Below the pieces are notes generated by a model, which saw nothing but the letters and a program-made list of their open reading frames with translations, was not told where the DNA came from and ran no database searches. From contig JAOWCC010001634.1 of NCBI GenBank assembly GCA_030867875.1, forward strand, positions 134,070,022 through 134,134,021: a stretch of DNA of 64,000 nt. Reading direction: 5' to 3'. This stretch comes from Actinernus sp. WN-2022. Its lineage: Eukaryota; Cnidaria; Anthozoa; Actiniaria; Actinernidae. The translations under genes and the position numbers were made by a program. Shown here one piece after another: positions 1-11,195 of the stretch (position 1 is its first letter; every line of letters begins with the position of its first letter).

Positions 1-78
1 TCAGGGAGTCGTAATGCACTGATGGAGGGTAGTATCACGTGATCATCGACACCGTCAAAGTACAGCGCCTGGTTTACC
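1..78 (-). CDS. Exon (partial): start of a LamG/concanavalin-like domain
   Basis: After TTCCTATCAG the frame reads VNQALYFDGVDDHVILPSIS followed by ALRLP, the opening strand of a LamG/pentraxin-like jelly roll (ALxFDGxDDxVxLP). Its phase (one base completing a codon) fits the donor at 729/730, giving KCIDR-VNQALYF. It could instead be an internal exon of a separate downstream gene on the same strand. The exon runs off the left edge. Confidence 0.72.
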
Positions 79-544
79 CTGATAGGAAAAATAAACAACG
101 TACTACCTTTATAGACTAAAAGCAAAGCAAAATACGATGTAATTTCTGTGAGTAAAGTAGGAGATAATATACACCTATCTTTAAAATAGATGTCATGGAT
201 GATAGTACACAGAACACGGTCACTAGGACACAGGATATGAGATGATCCAAGATGAATTCGTTTACGTCGGAAGTCGAAAACTGTAAGACAATTGCCAATG
301 GTTTCCGTCGAATCCATTTTTTACAACGCCCACCAATGTTCTCGCAATCTGATTGGCTAATTTTATCGCCCATATCTGGACAGACAACATAAGGTCACAT
401 CATTCGTCAGGCAGTGCGCGGCGAAGAAGCCTAATGGTTTTACAGCTATTTCATGTTATGATGGAAATTATTGTCAATTAACGGACAGACACGTGAAAAA
501 CTAACTTCAAATTTGTTAATTCGAATCACACTGTTGTTCTATGT

Positions 545-695
545 TCTGACTGTGTCCTATACTATCCTACTGACTATGTCCTATATCCTGTCTTATGTCC
601 TACTGACTATGTCCTATATCCTGTCTTATGTCCTACTGACTATGTCCTATATCCTCAGTCTGTCTTATGTCCGATTGACTATGCCCTATGTACTT
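545..695. repeat. 33-bp minisatellite in the last intron
   Basis: TACTGACTATGTCCTATATC recurs at 568, 601 and 634, a period of 33 bases, with degenerate copies on each side. Because 33 is a multiple of three, it makes a spurious periodic open frame (LTMSYILSYVL). The rest of 79-729 shows nothing recognisable. Confidence 0.85.
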
Positions 696-729
696 TAATT
701 AAAATATCTACTTAATATTGACATCTCAC

Positions 730-873
730 CTATCGATACATTTGGCCTCCAGACGTGACCATATGACGTCCTCTTGACCAAATACAAACATACCAAGACG
801 ACCCCCTGTAATGGTGATATCGTACAGGTTACCCGAGTCTGTCAGGATCTTCTCACCTTGGAAGATAACCAAC
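730..873 (-). CDS. Exon: last thrombospondin C-terminal block, with donor overlapping the usual stop
   Basis: It encodes LVIFQGEKILTDSGNLYD, ITITGGRLGMFVFGQEDVIW and SRLEAKCIDR. This matches VVxYEGxxxxxDSGxIYDxTxxGGRLGxFxFSQExVxxSxLxxxC. In frame the next codon is TGA (726-728), the family's usual end. That TGA lies inside AG|GTGAGA, a strong donor. Phase 2 out matches exon 1-78, so two endings are possible. Confidence 0.95.
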
Positions 874-1042
874 CTGGAACGAGAACAACACACATCATTC
901 AAATTATTTTTTCGTCGTTTTGATTGGCCGAGAGAACTGCAAATAACTGCCTACAAATAATGGTCTGCTCATGCGCATTACGGTGCAAAGCCGTTTTGCT
1001 GCAAATAATGGTCTGCTCATGCGCAGTAACATTGCATTTGTC

Positions 1043-1160
1043 AACATGGCTCGCTTTCCTGAGCTGTCGGAGAATGACTTGGCATGTTTGATAGAAAGTA
1101 AAATCAGCGAAAACACAAAAAAGCGACTAAAGTTGCTCTGAATTCCGTGAATGACAAAAC
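1043..1160 (+). pseudogene. N-terminal fragment of a tyrosine-recombinase (DUF3504/Crypton-like) ORF
   Basis: From ATG at 1045 the frame reads MARFPELSENDLACLIESK, then SENTKK, and breaks after about 30 codons. It resembles the N-terminus of the multicopy anthozoan DUF3504/Crypton-type recombinase ORF, seen also at 14118 and 55873. Two direct copies of a TAATGGTCTGCTCATGCGCA block (958 and 1005) precede it. The fragment runs into a palindrome at 1160. Confidence 0.5.
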
Positions 1161-1275
1161 AATTATTGGACTCGGTTATCGCAAAATATCGTGATTTGTT
1201 AGTGTCTCGCAATCAATAATTGATTGCTCGCCACTAACAAATCACGATATTTTGCGAAACCTCGTTCAATAATTG
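1160..1275. mobile_element. Perfectly foldable palindrome (MITE-like)
   Basis: The arms 1160-1204 and 1232-1275 are near-perfect inverted repeats (CGCAAAATATCGTGATTTGT against its complement) around a loop that is itself palindromic (AATCAATAATTGATTG). No ORF. 1276-1495 holds nothing else recognisable. Confidence 0.85.
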
Positions 1276-1495
1276 CTTATTGTTTATTATTACTGACTGT
1301 AACAGAAAACAAAAATCGAAATTTCCCCCACCATTTTTACCGTACTTGAAAAAACAGAGTACGCAAAAGTGCATGTGTATATGTGGTTCATTCAAATTCT
1401 AGCTATTATTTCACAGGCGCTGTTTGCGTAACCAGTTAAGGGCGTGATATCAATTTTATGATAATAATGTACGATATCATTTTGGATTTTTATAC

Positions 1496-1593
1496 CGTAT
1501 CAGTCCAATGGATGGTCTGTGCATGACATGGAACTGGTACGGCGTCTCGTGCTTCCAACCTTCCATCTTGGGATCGTGCCACAAGACGGTCAC
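1496..1593 (-). CDS. Exon: thrombospondin C-terminal domain
   Basis: Phase is 0 in and 2 out. It encodes VTVLWHDPKMEGWKHETPYQ and FHVMHRPSIGLI, the LWHDPxxxGWKDxTxYxxxxxHRPxxGxI block. The CGG arginine is completed in the next exon. The acceptor is CGTCCAG and the donor GTATAA. Confidence 0.96.
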
Positions 1594-1639
1594 CTGGACG
1601 ACATAGAGAAAACCAAAATTAGTTATTACACTAGTTATA

Positions 1640-1720
1640 TCCAAATTAAGGTGGCCCGCGGATATTGTGACAGTTGAATGGGCATCATAAAAATGCGTAC
1701 TTTTAAGCGCGAAGACTTTA
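1640..1720 (-). repeat. Dispersed repeat, partner of 6710-6795
   Basis: The block containing AAGGTGG...ATTGTGACAG...GAATGGGCATC on the plus strand recurs inverted at 6710-6795 (GATGCCCATTCGGCTGTCAC...CACCTTAA). Both flank the same intron. 1721-2340 holds weak open frames but no recognisable protein. Confidence 0.6.
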
Positions 1721-2339
1721 TCATTGAGAGTTTTTGCGCCATGTGTTTCCTCATATTGAAGTATAGTATAAACACACAACAGATACATAATATTTTCGGA
1801 GATATGTGCTTTTTTTGACCCCTTGTTTTAAATAAAATGCGAAAATCTGTAAAACAGTTATATTCCAGCGCCATCAGTACATAATTGTGCACTTTTTGAT
1901 ACCAATGATACTTTGTAGAGTAAAAGGCATGGTCATGCTGATTTATTACTCGGGCCAGGCCTTCGGCCGGCACGAGTCTTAATTCGCAAGTGTTTTTCCT
2001 TTATCTTTTATTTATTATTTGTGTCGAGATTTGGCGCCGTCAACCAATCAGATTGCGCCTACTTTGGAAGTTCTTTCCACCACCGTACCAATAAGATTGC
2101 ACTGTGCTGGTCACGTGAACAGTGGATTTTTCAAGACGGTGGCGAGTGGGAGTTTTGACTTAGCAAAACCTTTAATATCAGCTGTTTTTTTTTGTAAACC
2201 AAAGGTTCCTTCAAGTGCAATACCAATATTTTTGTCTTTTCTAAAGCTGAGAGGTGTTTCACTGGCTTTGGACGGGAATTTATCACATATTATGCGACAT
2301 GGGGTAACAGCTTGTAAATGTAAGTAGCCGCTAATCTGA

Positions 2340-3960
2340 AAATGATAACCTTTATAAAAATTGACTGTCTTTGTGTTCTTATTTATTGTTATTAACCTCT
2401 CGAAAGTATAGTAATGACCCGATTTCTCAGTTCTCTGACTGACAGGGGCCTTTTAAAAGAATTACAGTCGTTTCGCCCCCCTTGCACATGTATTTAAATG
2501 TTTATAAATTTGGGAACGAAAATCTAGCATGCAGTGAGTGAGTATAAACTGAGTAAGTAATCCAAAATGAAGATTTTTTTCAAACGAACGATAAATGACT
2601 CTGATGTGGAAATTGCATATTTATCTGTGGCGTGTTATTGACACTGGTAAAAACCAATCTTTCCTAAACACAAGACCAAGGGACAGTTATCACCTAACAC
2701 AATTATTGACTTTTTATTTTGTTCTATTTCCCGGGTCTATTTACATCTGGCCTATACCTCTTTGTATTTGATTAGTATCGGTCACGATCAGGAGTACGAG
2801 TACTTTTAAGAATTATTTGGGAATTGCGACCCCAATGATAGAAAAAAATGAGTGGACATTGCATGTTTCTTTGTGGCCTGCCATACGTTTCAGTCTCCTT
2901 CGAGATGTAGAAAATGAGCACTAGCACAGTGGCAGCTCACTAATACTAGAAACTGGTGGTCTGTAGTTTACGACCCCAATCGAAAATATTGTATCGAGAA
3001 TTTAGTCTGAATTTCAGCCGTTTCCACTGGCTTTTTATTGAGAATTACAAATAGATGACTTTATTTCACATGTAGAACGACATTACCTAACTTAGTATTC
3101 ACAATGAATAGCAACATTATGTGGAATTTGTTGTTCTATTTTGCTCGATTTCTCGTAGTCGTGCTTCACCTGATATAATTACAATGCATCAAATTTGAGT
3201 GACTCGATATCGTGCAGAATACTCAAATAACCATTGCACTTCAATCAAAAACATCCATACCAAGTTTTTTTAATAATTCTAATGACCCTCAAGGAACAAT
3301 AATATTGAAAAGAAAGTAATATTAAACTACAGAATTGAAGAAAATTTTGGCTGAAATGTACATCCACAACATGTATGTATGTGTGTGTTGTGTGTGTATT
3401 ATGGCTGTATGATTTCCATTATTTCCTCCCCCCCCCACCGGCATACCATAACCCTAAACCCCCCCCCCCCCCCCCCCCGCATACGTGGTACATTTGCACA
3501 TTGACATTTGACAGACAAGAGCATCAGAGAACCAATTCTCTGGCTACTCTAGCACAAACCATGTTGACACAAAATTATGCTAGAACTCCTTGCAGTACAT
3601 GCTATAGATGGCCCGAGTTAAGGCCACTCAGGGCCTCTTGTTTCTGATATAGTGCCAAGCATTGCTCAGTTTAGCCCCATAGACCCCCCACGAAGTATAA
3701 CATTTTCTCCTATAGCATCATAATTTTGAAGCGGTTTATTTTAGAAACTGAACAGAACGTTAGGTACGTAGTCACAGATCATACATTAAAATAAAGCAAC
3801 AATAATATATGCTACCTCTTTCGGTTCTGGGAGAGACTAGAGAGAGCGGGAGGAAACGTTAATGCGTAAAAGAAACGCTTATCGTTGCTAGCAATGGTTT
3901 TAAAGAAAACCAGGTTGTTTACAATTGTCCTCTTAAACATTCACTACAGCTGCATGCAGT
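2340..3960. other. Intron DNA without recognised genes
   Basis: No frame with convincing coding character on either strand. The only conspicuous item is a 20-base C homopolymer at 3459-3478, preceded by a shorter C-rich run at 3427-3436. Confidence 0.6.
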
Positions 3961-4039
3961 TGATAACATAGACCCCATCCCTTCCTCGAAAACTGATACA
4001 GACTTTTTCGTGGCACATGAATCTCACTCATGTAGCATC

Positions 4040-5890
4040 CCAAAAAGGCCTGAAGACATGAGAAAATGGTATTAACGAAATCCTCCTCTGAAAAGTGTGT
4101 GATTCCTCTACCACCATCCTATACAAATGTCCCTCCAGTATCTATTAAGAACAAACGTTCAACTGTACCAGCTGTAGAACCCCAAATGCAGTGTGACATG
4201 ACGACAAACAAACAGGACGAACTGGCAAGAGATACAACAGATCTGGAGGGATCAGGGAGATTGTCTGATCAAGAAACAGATGCAGTTGCAACCGCAGGGG
4301 CGGAAGCACAGAACGATGATCAGAAACCCAAACCGGCAAATGAAAGTGACGATATACTGGTCTGCTTATCATGCAGACAGGAACAAGGCCGAAGTTAATG
4401 CAAAGAGCAAACGCTGTCTTTTGTCTCTTTTTGAGACTTGCTCACTCTGTGGCAATGATTTGTCATGCAATGTTTGTGGGCAAACTACTCGGTTTAATGG
4501 CTTTGGCTAAGTAAATACAGTGGACCAGCAAAGAGACCGTGAGGACGAATTAACTCGTAGTAATATTTGGTGGGCTACACATAGAAATGGCTATATTGAA
4601 GTCAATAGGTACATGGCTGGATGGAAGTTGATGGACAGATGTTTCAGATGCTTTGGCTATAGCCACAATCACTGGAAAAGCGGAAGCTTTCATACAATGT
4701 GCGCACATTACACGGACAAGATATGCACATCAAGTTACTACTTCCTGCCTATGCTAGATTCAGTATAATTAGTACAAAAGTATCTCGGATCTGTTTCTGT
4801 AGAAGAAGTCTATCAATTTTCTGTCTGGTGCAGTCACTGGCATCTCAGCCTTCATTTGGAACTCCTAGTGACCTTACTTTTGGTGCGTTTCTTCAGAATC
4901 GAATCGAATCGCTACACTGCTGCACTGGTTGACATTGCCACGCGCGTGGATGTTTGCTCAAGATATAACAAATTATGCCAGATGGTAACCAGTACATTCA
5001 GAGACAAATGCTAGAACTACCACGCAAACACCCTGCCATATAGAAAGAGTTTCAGAATGGCAAGTTTACAGTACAGATACTGCAAACGCCTTTTCAACCA
5101 TCACAATAGATCAGGCCCACAAACAGAACAATGAACTTGTCAAGGGAGATGGTGGGGCAATAGTCCGGCTTAATAGAAAAAATTCATAGTGCACTCTTAC
5201 GATGGATGGTGGCTGGATCTGAGCTGGCTTAAGAATGGTTAGTGAAGGAACGAAGTGGAAAGGATCACCATGAGCAGTCAAAAGCAAACCAAGAAATATT
5301 CAAGACTCATGTCAACTCTCTAGGCAACCCCTTTGAAGAAGAAAGTGGAGACCTCACCAGTCAGTGTACAACACTCTGCATAAGACTGTAACAGTTGGAA
5401 AGGAACATTATCATACATTTCTGAGGGTAAGGCTAATTTGCAGATGCAAGCCCCTAAGCGACTGCATGCACATATTCCTCGCAACAACCTGCCTCTCCGG
5501 AAACCTGCTTCAAAGAAGGAATTTCAAATGATAAGATCACTGAGCTTGTGACATCAAAAACCGACTGCCAATTGTTCTCCAAATTCTCCAAATGATGAAA
5601 ACCAAGGCTGCCCACCCTCTCTGTCTCCAGGAGGAACAATTAGACAAAACACATGATTTAATTCCATGCATGCTTAGACACGTTGATTGAATCGTCAGAA
5701 GACACCCCACATCCCTCTGTTCTGATACTGTATGGTACAGCCTCTGTTCAGCTGTTGAAGCCTCAATTCTGTAACACTTTTCATGACTATAGTGAGAAGA
5801 TCTTTCTACCATACCTCTCAAAATCGCTGGAGAAAGTGCAAAATTATATCAAGAATAGGATGAGTACTTGCCCAACAGCTTGAAAACTGT
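4040..5890 (+). pseudogene. Decayed multicopy ORF, probably mobile-element derived
   Basis: Several plus-strand frames interrupted by stops and frameshifts read as one degraded protein. Near 5110 it contains DQAHKQNNELVKGDGGAI, then a HxxNxLGNPFEEESGDL-like stretch near 5300, and a DCQLFSKF-like segment near 5560. I recall this combination from a protein family repeated many times in anthozoan genomes and often next to mobile elements. A short Cys-rich region (CSLCGNDLSCNVCGQ, 4441-4490) may be a zinc knuckle. No catalytic motif is visible, so the function is unknown. The copy is surely inactive here. Confidence 0.5.
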
Positions 5891-5929
5891 CACAAGGGCC
5901 AAGAGAGGAAAAGGTACCTCGAGCTGCAA

Positions 5930-6225
5930 TAGGCCTTTTGCAGGAAACAGTCACGTGCTGACATAATACTTCGTTAACGAATGAAATGAGCTCGTGATCC
6001 CCACGGGACAGGCGTTGCCATGGATGCTGGAGAGCAAGCTATCTTTAAAAACGTTGTTTTAGAAAGATCGACAATCGATTGCAGGTGGAAAATAGAATTT
6101 ACAAACAGGTTTTGCTAATAACACTCCCGATCTCGTACAAGTGCATTTAAATAATTGAAGTCAGATTTTGTTTTGCTGTCCAGTACAACCACGTGATTGC
6201 ATTCCTGCAAAAGGCCCATTGCATC
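5930..6225. mobile_element. MITE, copy 1 (about 300 bp)
   Basis: It begins AGGCCTTTTGCAGGAA...GTCACGTG and ends CACGTGATTGCATTCCTGCA...AGGCC, inverted termini of about 28 bases. A second copy with the same internal sequence lies at 20929-21210 in the same orientation. Internal shared blocks include TTTTAGAAAGAT...GACAATCGATTG and AACAGGTTTTGCTAATA. Confidence 0.85.
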
Positions 6226-6860
6226 AAAGCTGGCCTCCCTTGCACTATCACTCTGCATGTGCGATGGCCAACGTGTCTGAGAGGAGAGTATTAGCATTTT
6301 AGAAAAGGTAACCTACAGTAATGTTCAAGTGGTTCCAATGATTAGTTGCCATGGCAACAAAATGGTTGTAGCCCAGCATTGTTGTTTATTCGTTATTACG
6401 TCTCATTGTTCAACGTCTTGTCAGTGAAATGCCTTAAATTTACAGTTATACTGCAGGAAAGACCGTGCTAACACTGGAATTAATTAACATGTGGTTTCCA
6501 TGGTTACGAAGTTTTTCCCAACTTGGCACTATATCAAAATATGTTTGTCTTGTTAACCTCTTCAAGTGTAACAGTTTTCATGCTGGTATCAAAATGTGTA
6601 TACAAAAAAAAAGAGCTATGCCGCTAGACTATTACAGATTAACAAACCCATGAGCTTTGTTGGTAACCGGAGTTCAATAAAATCGGTGTGCTGGAAACTT
6701 CTACAGCCTAAATGTTTCTGCTTAAAAGTGCAAATCTTTAAGATGCCCATTCGGCTGTCACAATACCTGCGAACCACCTTAAGTTGGATTTATGTACAAC
6801 ATTAGGATTAGCACTACTAAGAGTAAGAAATTCGATCAGAAGGATGCGACCTAACCTTAT

Positions 6861-7223
6861 TTGTGGTATCTGACGAATGCCAAAGAGCTTGTGCCAGTGC
6901 CGCTCCAGGAGCTGTGTCCGAATTTACAAGCTGTAAAAGTAACAAAGAAGTATGATGAAGGTAAATATTGCATATCATTTCAATCAAGCATTGAAGGAAA
7001 TACTTTCACTGTTTATGGCCAATTAACAGCCACCAATCGAACATTGACTCTGGCCATACATGTGCAGCACCATGGCATAGCTCCTTCAATATATTTTTTA
7101 ATGACATCCCAGAAGACAAAATCATACAGAAACAAATCAGCAAAACGGGGAAGAGTTTTACATCCGCCGAGCCTTGAAATGATTGTGTCTTTATATCGAT
7201 TCGATCTCGGAATGGCTCATTAA
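6861..7223 (+). CDS. Unrecognised 120-codon open frame
   Basis: Reads QELCPNLQAVKVTKKYDEGK and GNTFTVYGQLTATNRTLTLA with reasonable codon use, but no known motif, signal or membrane segment. It ends where a MITE begins (7220), so the 3' end is probably lost. It may be a transposon remnant or chance. Confidence 0.25.
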   Translation: MWYLTNAKELVPVPLQELCPNLQAVKVTKKYDEGKYCISFQSSIEGNTFTVYGQLTATNRTLTLAIHVQHHGIAPSIYFLMTSQKTKSYRNKSAKRGRVLHPPSLEMIVSLYRFDLGMAH

Positions 7224-7445
7224 GGGCGCGTTCGATTGACCGTATTCCGGAATACGAATAGATGGAATAATCTCTGGAAATCACTGGTCCCGGCACATTT
7301 TGCATTACAAGCTATTAACGTTTGCTGAAATGTGATATTCAGGATACATTTAGTATTCCAAATCGCTTGTGTTGGGATTTTTTAGTCCCTGTAGTGATCA
7401 TTCTGTGTATCTGTGTATCTGTCAATCGAACGCACCCTAAGTTAA
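7220..7445. mobile_element. MITE with 20-bp inverted termini flanked by TTAA
   Basis: The termini GGGCGCGTTCGATTGAC and GTCAATCGAACGCACCC are inverted. TTAA occurs at both outer edges (7220-7223 and 7442-7445), compatible with piggyBac-type insertion, though the right TTAA is offset by three bases. No coding potential inside. Confidence 0.75.
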
Positions 7446-8118
7446 TGTAATTTTTTTAATAAGCAGTATTTTTATCATACTTTCTCAAACTCATGAATAC
7501 CTATTGAGGTAAAAAATCAATACATGCGAGACATTTCGTCATGAGGTTTGAAACCCAGTAAAGGCCGTGTGGCACTGACTTTTGTCACGTGTATGAATCT
7601 TGATATCCAATCATATGACAGATCAACTGAGATTGCTCCGATACGGTTCAAATACCAATTAACACACTTGAATTTTAACTAAGCCATGAGGATTACACCA
7701 TAAGTATGGCTACTGAAGTTCGAAATGTGTGGCTCGAAATGATTTATGAATACAGGCATTGTTTTCGTTTGAGAAGTAATATCAAAACTTGTGCTTCGTG
7801 TTTCACCGGGGGATCCAAACATCGTGAAACCACGACTCCGCAGGCGTCGAGTGCCGGCCTCGTTTTTGATATATTACTTCAAGACTTTTATCACTGTTCG
7901 TTCTTATTAACAGCTGATTTGTAAAATGTGTTGAATTAAATTCCCATTCAAAAATTCGTCATACAGTAAAAATATGATAAATTAACCAATTAGAACAGGA
8001 AATGTAGAAATGAATATATCAGTAAAAGTAATACGTTGCGTTTCTTCTCTGAACAAACGTTGATGATAGCAATTTTCAATTTCACAATATCTCGCAATTG
8101 ATAGCACGTATAACCCAC
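7446..8118. other. Intron DNA, nothing recognised
   Basis: One 72-codon frame (7706-7924) contains a small inverted pair of GAAGTAATATCAAAAC type, so it is more likely repeat DNA than a gene. Confidence 0.5.
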
Positions 8119-8309
8119 CTTTAGCTGAAGTCCTCTGATTGCGATGTTTATGTTCCCGTCTGCGTAGTCGGTGCTTTCTCGCCTCCACATGGCAACGTAG
8201 AATTTCCTGTTCGTCTGATAACCAAACACCACCCCGATGTAGTCTGACCCTGAACTACCTCTTACATACATGGTGCCCCTGTAATCCACCGGGCCGTACC
8301 TCGTATTAC
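8119..8309 (-). CDS. Exon: thrombospondin C-terminal domain
   Basis: Phase is 1 in and 0 out. It encodes YGPVDYRGTMYVRG, SDYIGVVFGYQTNRKFYVAM and WRRES...GLQLK. This matches the VDFxGTFxV...DDDYxGFxFGYQxSxxFYVxMWK block, including the conserved FGYQ and W. The donor GTGGGT follows CTAAAG. The next 25 or so residues of the family are not found downstream. Confidence 0.96.
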
Positions 8310-8966
8310 CTACAACCAGACATAGGTTATCGTGATCAGTAACTACAACATGTATAGTCTGACTTTTCTATTAAATGGATCGTTATTTAAACCCAATTAA
8401 AGCAGAACTAAAATATAGGGTTTACAGCATCATTGTAAAACTGAACTATTGTAAAAATGCTGAAGTCTAAAGCCTGACTAATTTATACTTGTATTATCAG
8501 GAACCGCAGAAACTCTCGCCCATTAGTTTGTCTGATCATTCTTCCTTTTGCGTTAGGCCCAAACATAGAAACAATGGTAAATCGAACAAATGCGAACAAA
8601 TGCCCCCAAAAACCCCTTTCCAATATATGCTAATTTCCAAAATATAATTACTTTAGTTTCTTGTCATGAATGGGTGACTGAATACACGTGCGGAATTTGA
8701 AAACACGCTGTGAAATGTACGATTTGGCGCATAATTAGAAAGCTCGAAGGAGAAAAGAATAGGAGCGATTTTGAAGGTTTCAACCAGCTACATTCCCGAC
8801 CTCAGTGCACAAAAACGTATTCATGACACGAAATGAAATTGCACATGGTGGCACAAAATATGTTGTTCTACAACATACTCGCGAACGAGGCCAAAGTTTT
8901 TTAAATATTTACATAAATTCAAAATTGACACTTTTCACTAAATATTCACTATACACGACTTTCATA

Positions 8967-9252
8967 ATGGCCGCCTCCTAATTTGCATAATTCGGAAGAT
9001 CAATCTGTAGAGGGAAACCAATGCCACCACATGAAAGATCACATTAAAACTAGCTATAAAGGCCTCCGTTGTTTTTATCATACAAATCTCTCTAAGTTCA
9101 AATGGCTGTAACTTCATTGCTTTATAAGCTACAGCACTCAATACTTTCACAAGTTCACTAATGTAGACATGCTCTTTCACATGGCAATGTTCATATTTTC
9201 TATACATGTGGATAAAGAACATGTGCATATATGCAAATTAGGAGGCGGCATT
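8967..9252. mobile_element. MITE-like element with 23-bp inverted ends
   Basis: AATGGCCGCCTCCTAATTTG at the left edge is complementary to CAAATTAGGAGGCGGCATT at the right edge. The 285-bp core has no convincing ORF. The flanks 8310-8966 and 9253-9795 show nothing recognisable. Confidence 0.8.
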
Positions 9253-9795
9253 ATGCATGAAATTCGTATATTAACCTTACTTCCTTCATCTAATGGTATA
9301 CACTGCCCCACTTTCTCGATTTTCTTGTAGTTAACACAGTACTTTCCCATGGTGTTAAACTATAGACTACCAGGTAGAATTGGAAGCGGCGATCATAGCT
9401 GCCGAGGTTTTGCATGAAATTTGCAAACATAATATTTTCACAATATGATCTCTCTTTTGCTGTAGAAGTTTCCATTCCATCTATTTTCTTGAAACTCGTT
9501 ACCAACAAAGCTCATGGTTAGTTAATCTATAACATATTTTTTTATAAAAATCTATCGCGTCGTTTTGAAGATTTTCGCATTTTACTTAAAAACATGTGGT
9601 CGAAAGAAAATTTATATCTTCGAAAATATTATGTATCTTGGAATTCTGTTTCGTGTTTACTATTCTTCAATATAATGGAATATATGGTCCCAAAAAATCT
9701 CAATGATCGGCCAAAAACTCAATCAGCAACAATAACCTACAATCACGCGCGAGCGAACATAATTTATTTGATGGGTTATGAGCAGAGATATTCAA

Positions 9796-10095
9796 TGTGA
9801 AAGGAGCCTGGAGCCAAGTGTTCCCATGGCAACATCATAGCTTGCATAATGATGTATATGTCCCTTATTACTATACATGCCAAGAGTTTCAATTGTATTT
9901 ACCAATTATTTGCAGAACTATTCTTCATTTGTGATTTGTCTCCAGGCTATTTACAACTTATGGCGTCATAACTAATTTAATTTCTTTAACGACATGAAAT
10001 ATTAACAAACAAAACAACATGCTTACTGAATTCGAAAAGATTTAAACTGAGATGTTAATTTTAATGACGTAAATTTTATTTCATAGGCACTGTAA
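9796..10095. repeat. Dispersed repeat related inversely to 37600-38060
   Basis: The 10040-10095 end is the inverse of 37608-37660 (GTGCCTATGAAATAAAATTT). A block at 9803-9840 with TTCCCATGGCAAC...GCATAAT matches 38020-38050. It is a scattered non-coding family. Confidence 0.6.
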
Positions 10096-10288
10096 GATCT
10101 CTTATGTCAAAGTTACATTTGGAATATTTATATTGTGCGGACGACGAGGGAGAAAAAGGTTCATTGGGATTGGACACTTTCGAAAAAAAAAAACTTATTA
10201 CATAGTATGATAAACTGCAAATTATTCTAAGCAGCACAAAAAGACTAATCACAAGGCATCGGTTTGGAGAAAGAAGGGATAAACTCAC

Positions 10289-10340
10289 CGATGAGCATGC
10301 CGGGATGGCTGGTATTGGATACGTGCTCCACATCTACACC
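10289..10340 (-). CDS. Exon: C-terminal domain segment (52 bases)
   Basis: Phase is 0 in and 1 out (TGCATTTAG, then GTGAGT). It encodes GVDVEHVSNTSHPGMLIG, matching the thrombospondin segment QGMEIVQTMNSDPGLAVG. It is found only by homology and phase, because 52 bases is too short to stand out. Confidence 0.9.
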
Positions 10341-11195
10341 CTAAATGCAAATTGAGAACGGAAACGATTGTGGAGGAACTGTTTGTAAAAAAACGTTTCC
10401 TCTCTCAAAGGTACAATATTTGTCAATAAAAAACCCACAAGAATACAGATTTAAGTGCAACGGAATCATACTCTGACCCCTGAGGAGTACAACTGCATTC
10501 TAGTCTTGAGCGCTTCTCATGTCAGGTTTAGCTAACCGTAGTGTTATGTGAAAGAATTTGCAGGGCTTTTATAGGGCTTTCGTAGCTCTGGCCATTTCGT
10601 ATATATATGTGTGGCGGTATCGAGACCGGTTTTGAACCTAATCCGGGTTTTTCGTAAAAATATGTAGAATTCCGTTTTAGTCAATCAGATTGTTGAATTT
10701 ACTAGGTCATAGACTATTCATAATAATCAAACAAGGAGAAAATCCGGGTTCGCCCTCACAATAACTTGGAAATCTGGGTTTTGGGCAGGAGCCCATTACG
10801 AGGAGCATCTATCTTTCATACTTGCCCCGTGAAGCCGCGAAATTCTACCTAGTCTAGATAATTATTCCAGCACAAGAGTATAACGTTTTTATGGTTACTA
10901 CGGATGATATATTGAATCGCTAAAACTCAAACAGTGTCAAGTGTACAAATTAGGTATCCTGTGTATGTAAACCGTGTCAATAATGAAATACCGCGCCAAT
11001 ATCTCACGCTAAAAATAGATCAACTCGGATTTTGTGACTTCACAAATCCAATACAGATAGACGATCCTGGTAATGGGCTCCTGGTTTGGGAGCTATTTTG
11101 ACTCTGAAAACCGGGTCCAGTTCTGGACCTCATGGCCGCACCCATTTATCATACAGGTGCCCCCCCCCCCCCCCCCGGACTCAGACCACATATAC
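10341..11195. other. Intron with an inverted-repeat pair and a C17 tract
   Basis: CAGGAGCCCATTACGAGGA near 10787 is inverted as TCCTGGTAATGGGCTCCTG at 11066-11084, hinting at a non-autonomous element between them. A 17-base C homopolymer sits at 11160-11176, just 3' of the exon at 11196. Confidence 0.5.

Noticed and set aside
471..698. Hydrophobic 75-codon frame resembling a membrane protein
   Set aside because: It is a translated 33-bp minisatellite.
726..728. TGA as the definite end of the thrombospondin-type gene
   Set aside because: It is a legitimate in-frame stop, but it overlaps a strong donor with a phase-compatible downstream exon, so I did not treat it as the sole end.
6115..6297. 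Possible missing thrombospondin exon (RNAITW-like reading near 6190)
   Set aside because: The similarity to RNALW is four residues, the sequence is the terminus of a MITE and there is no fitting splice pair.
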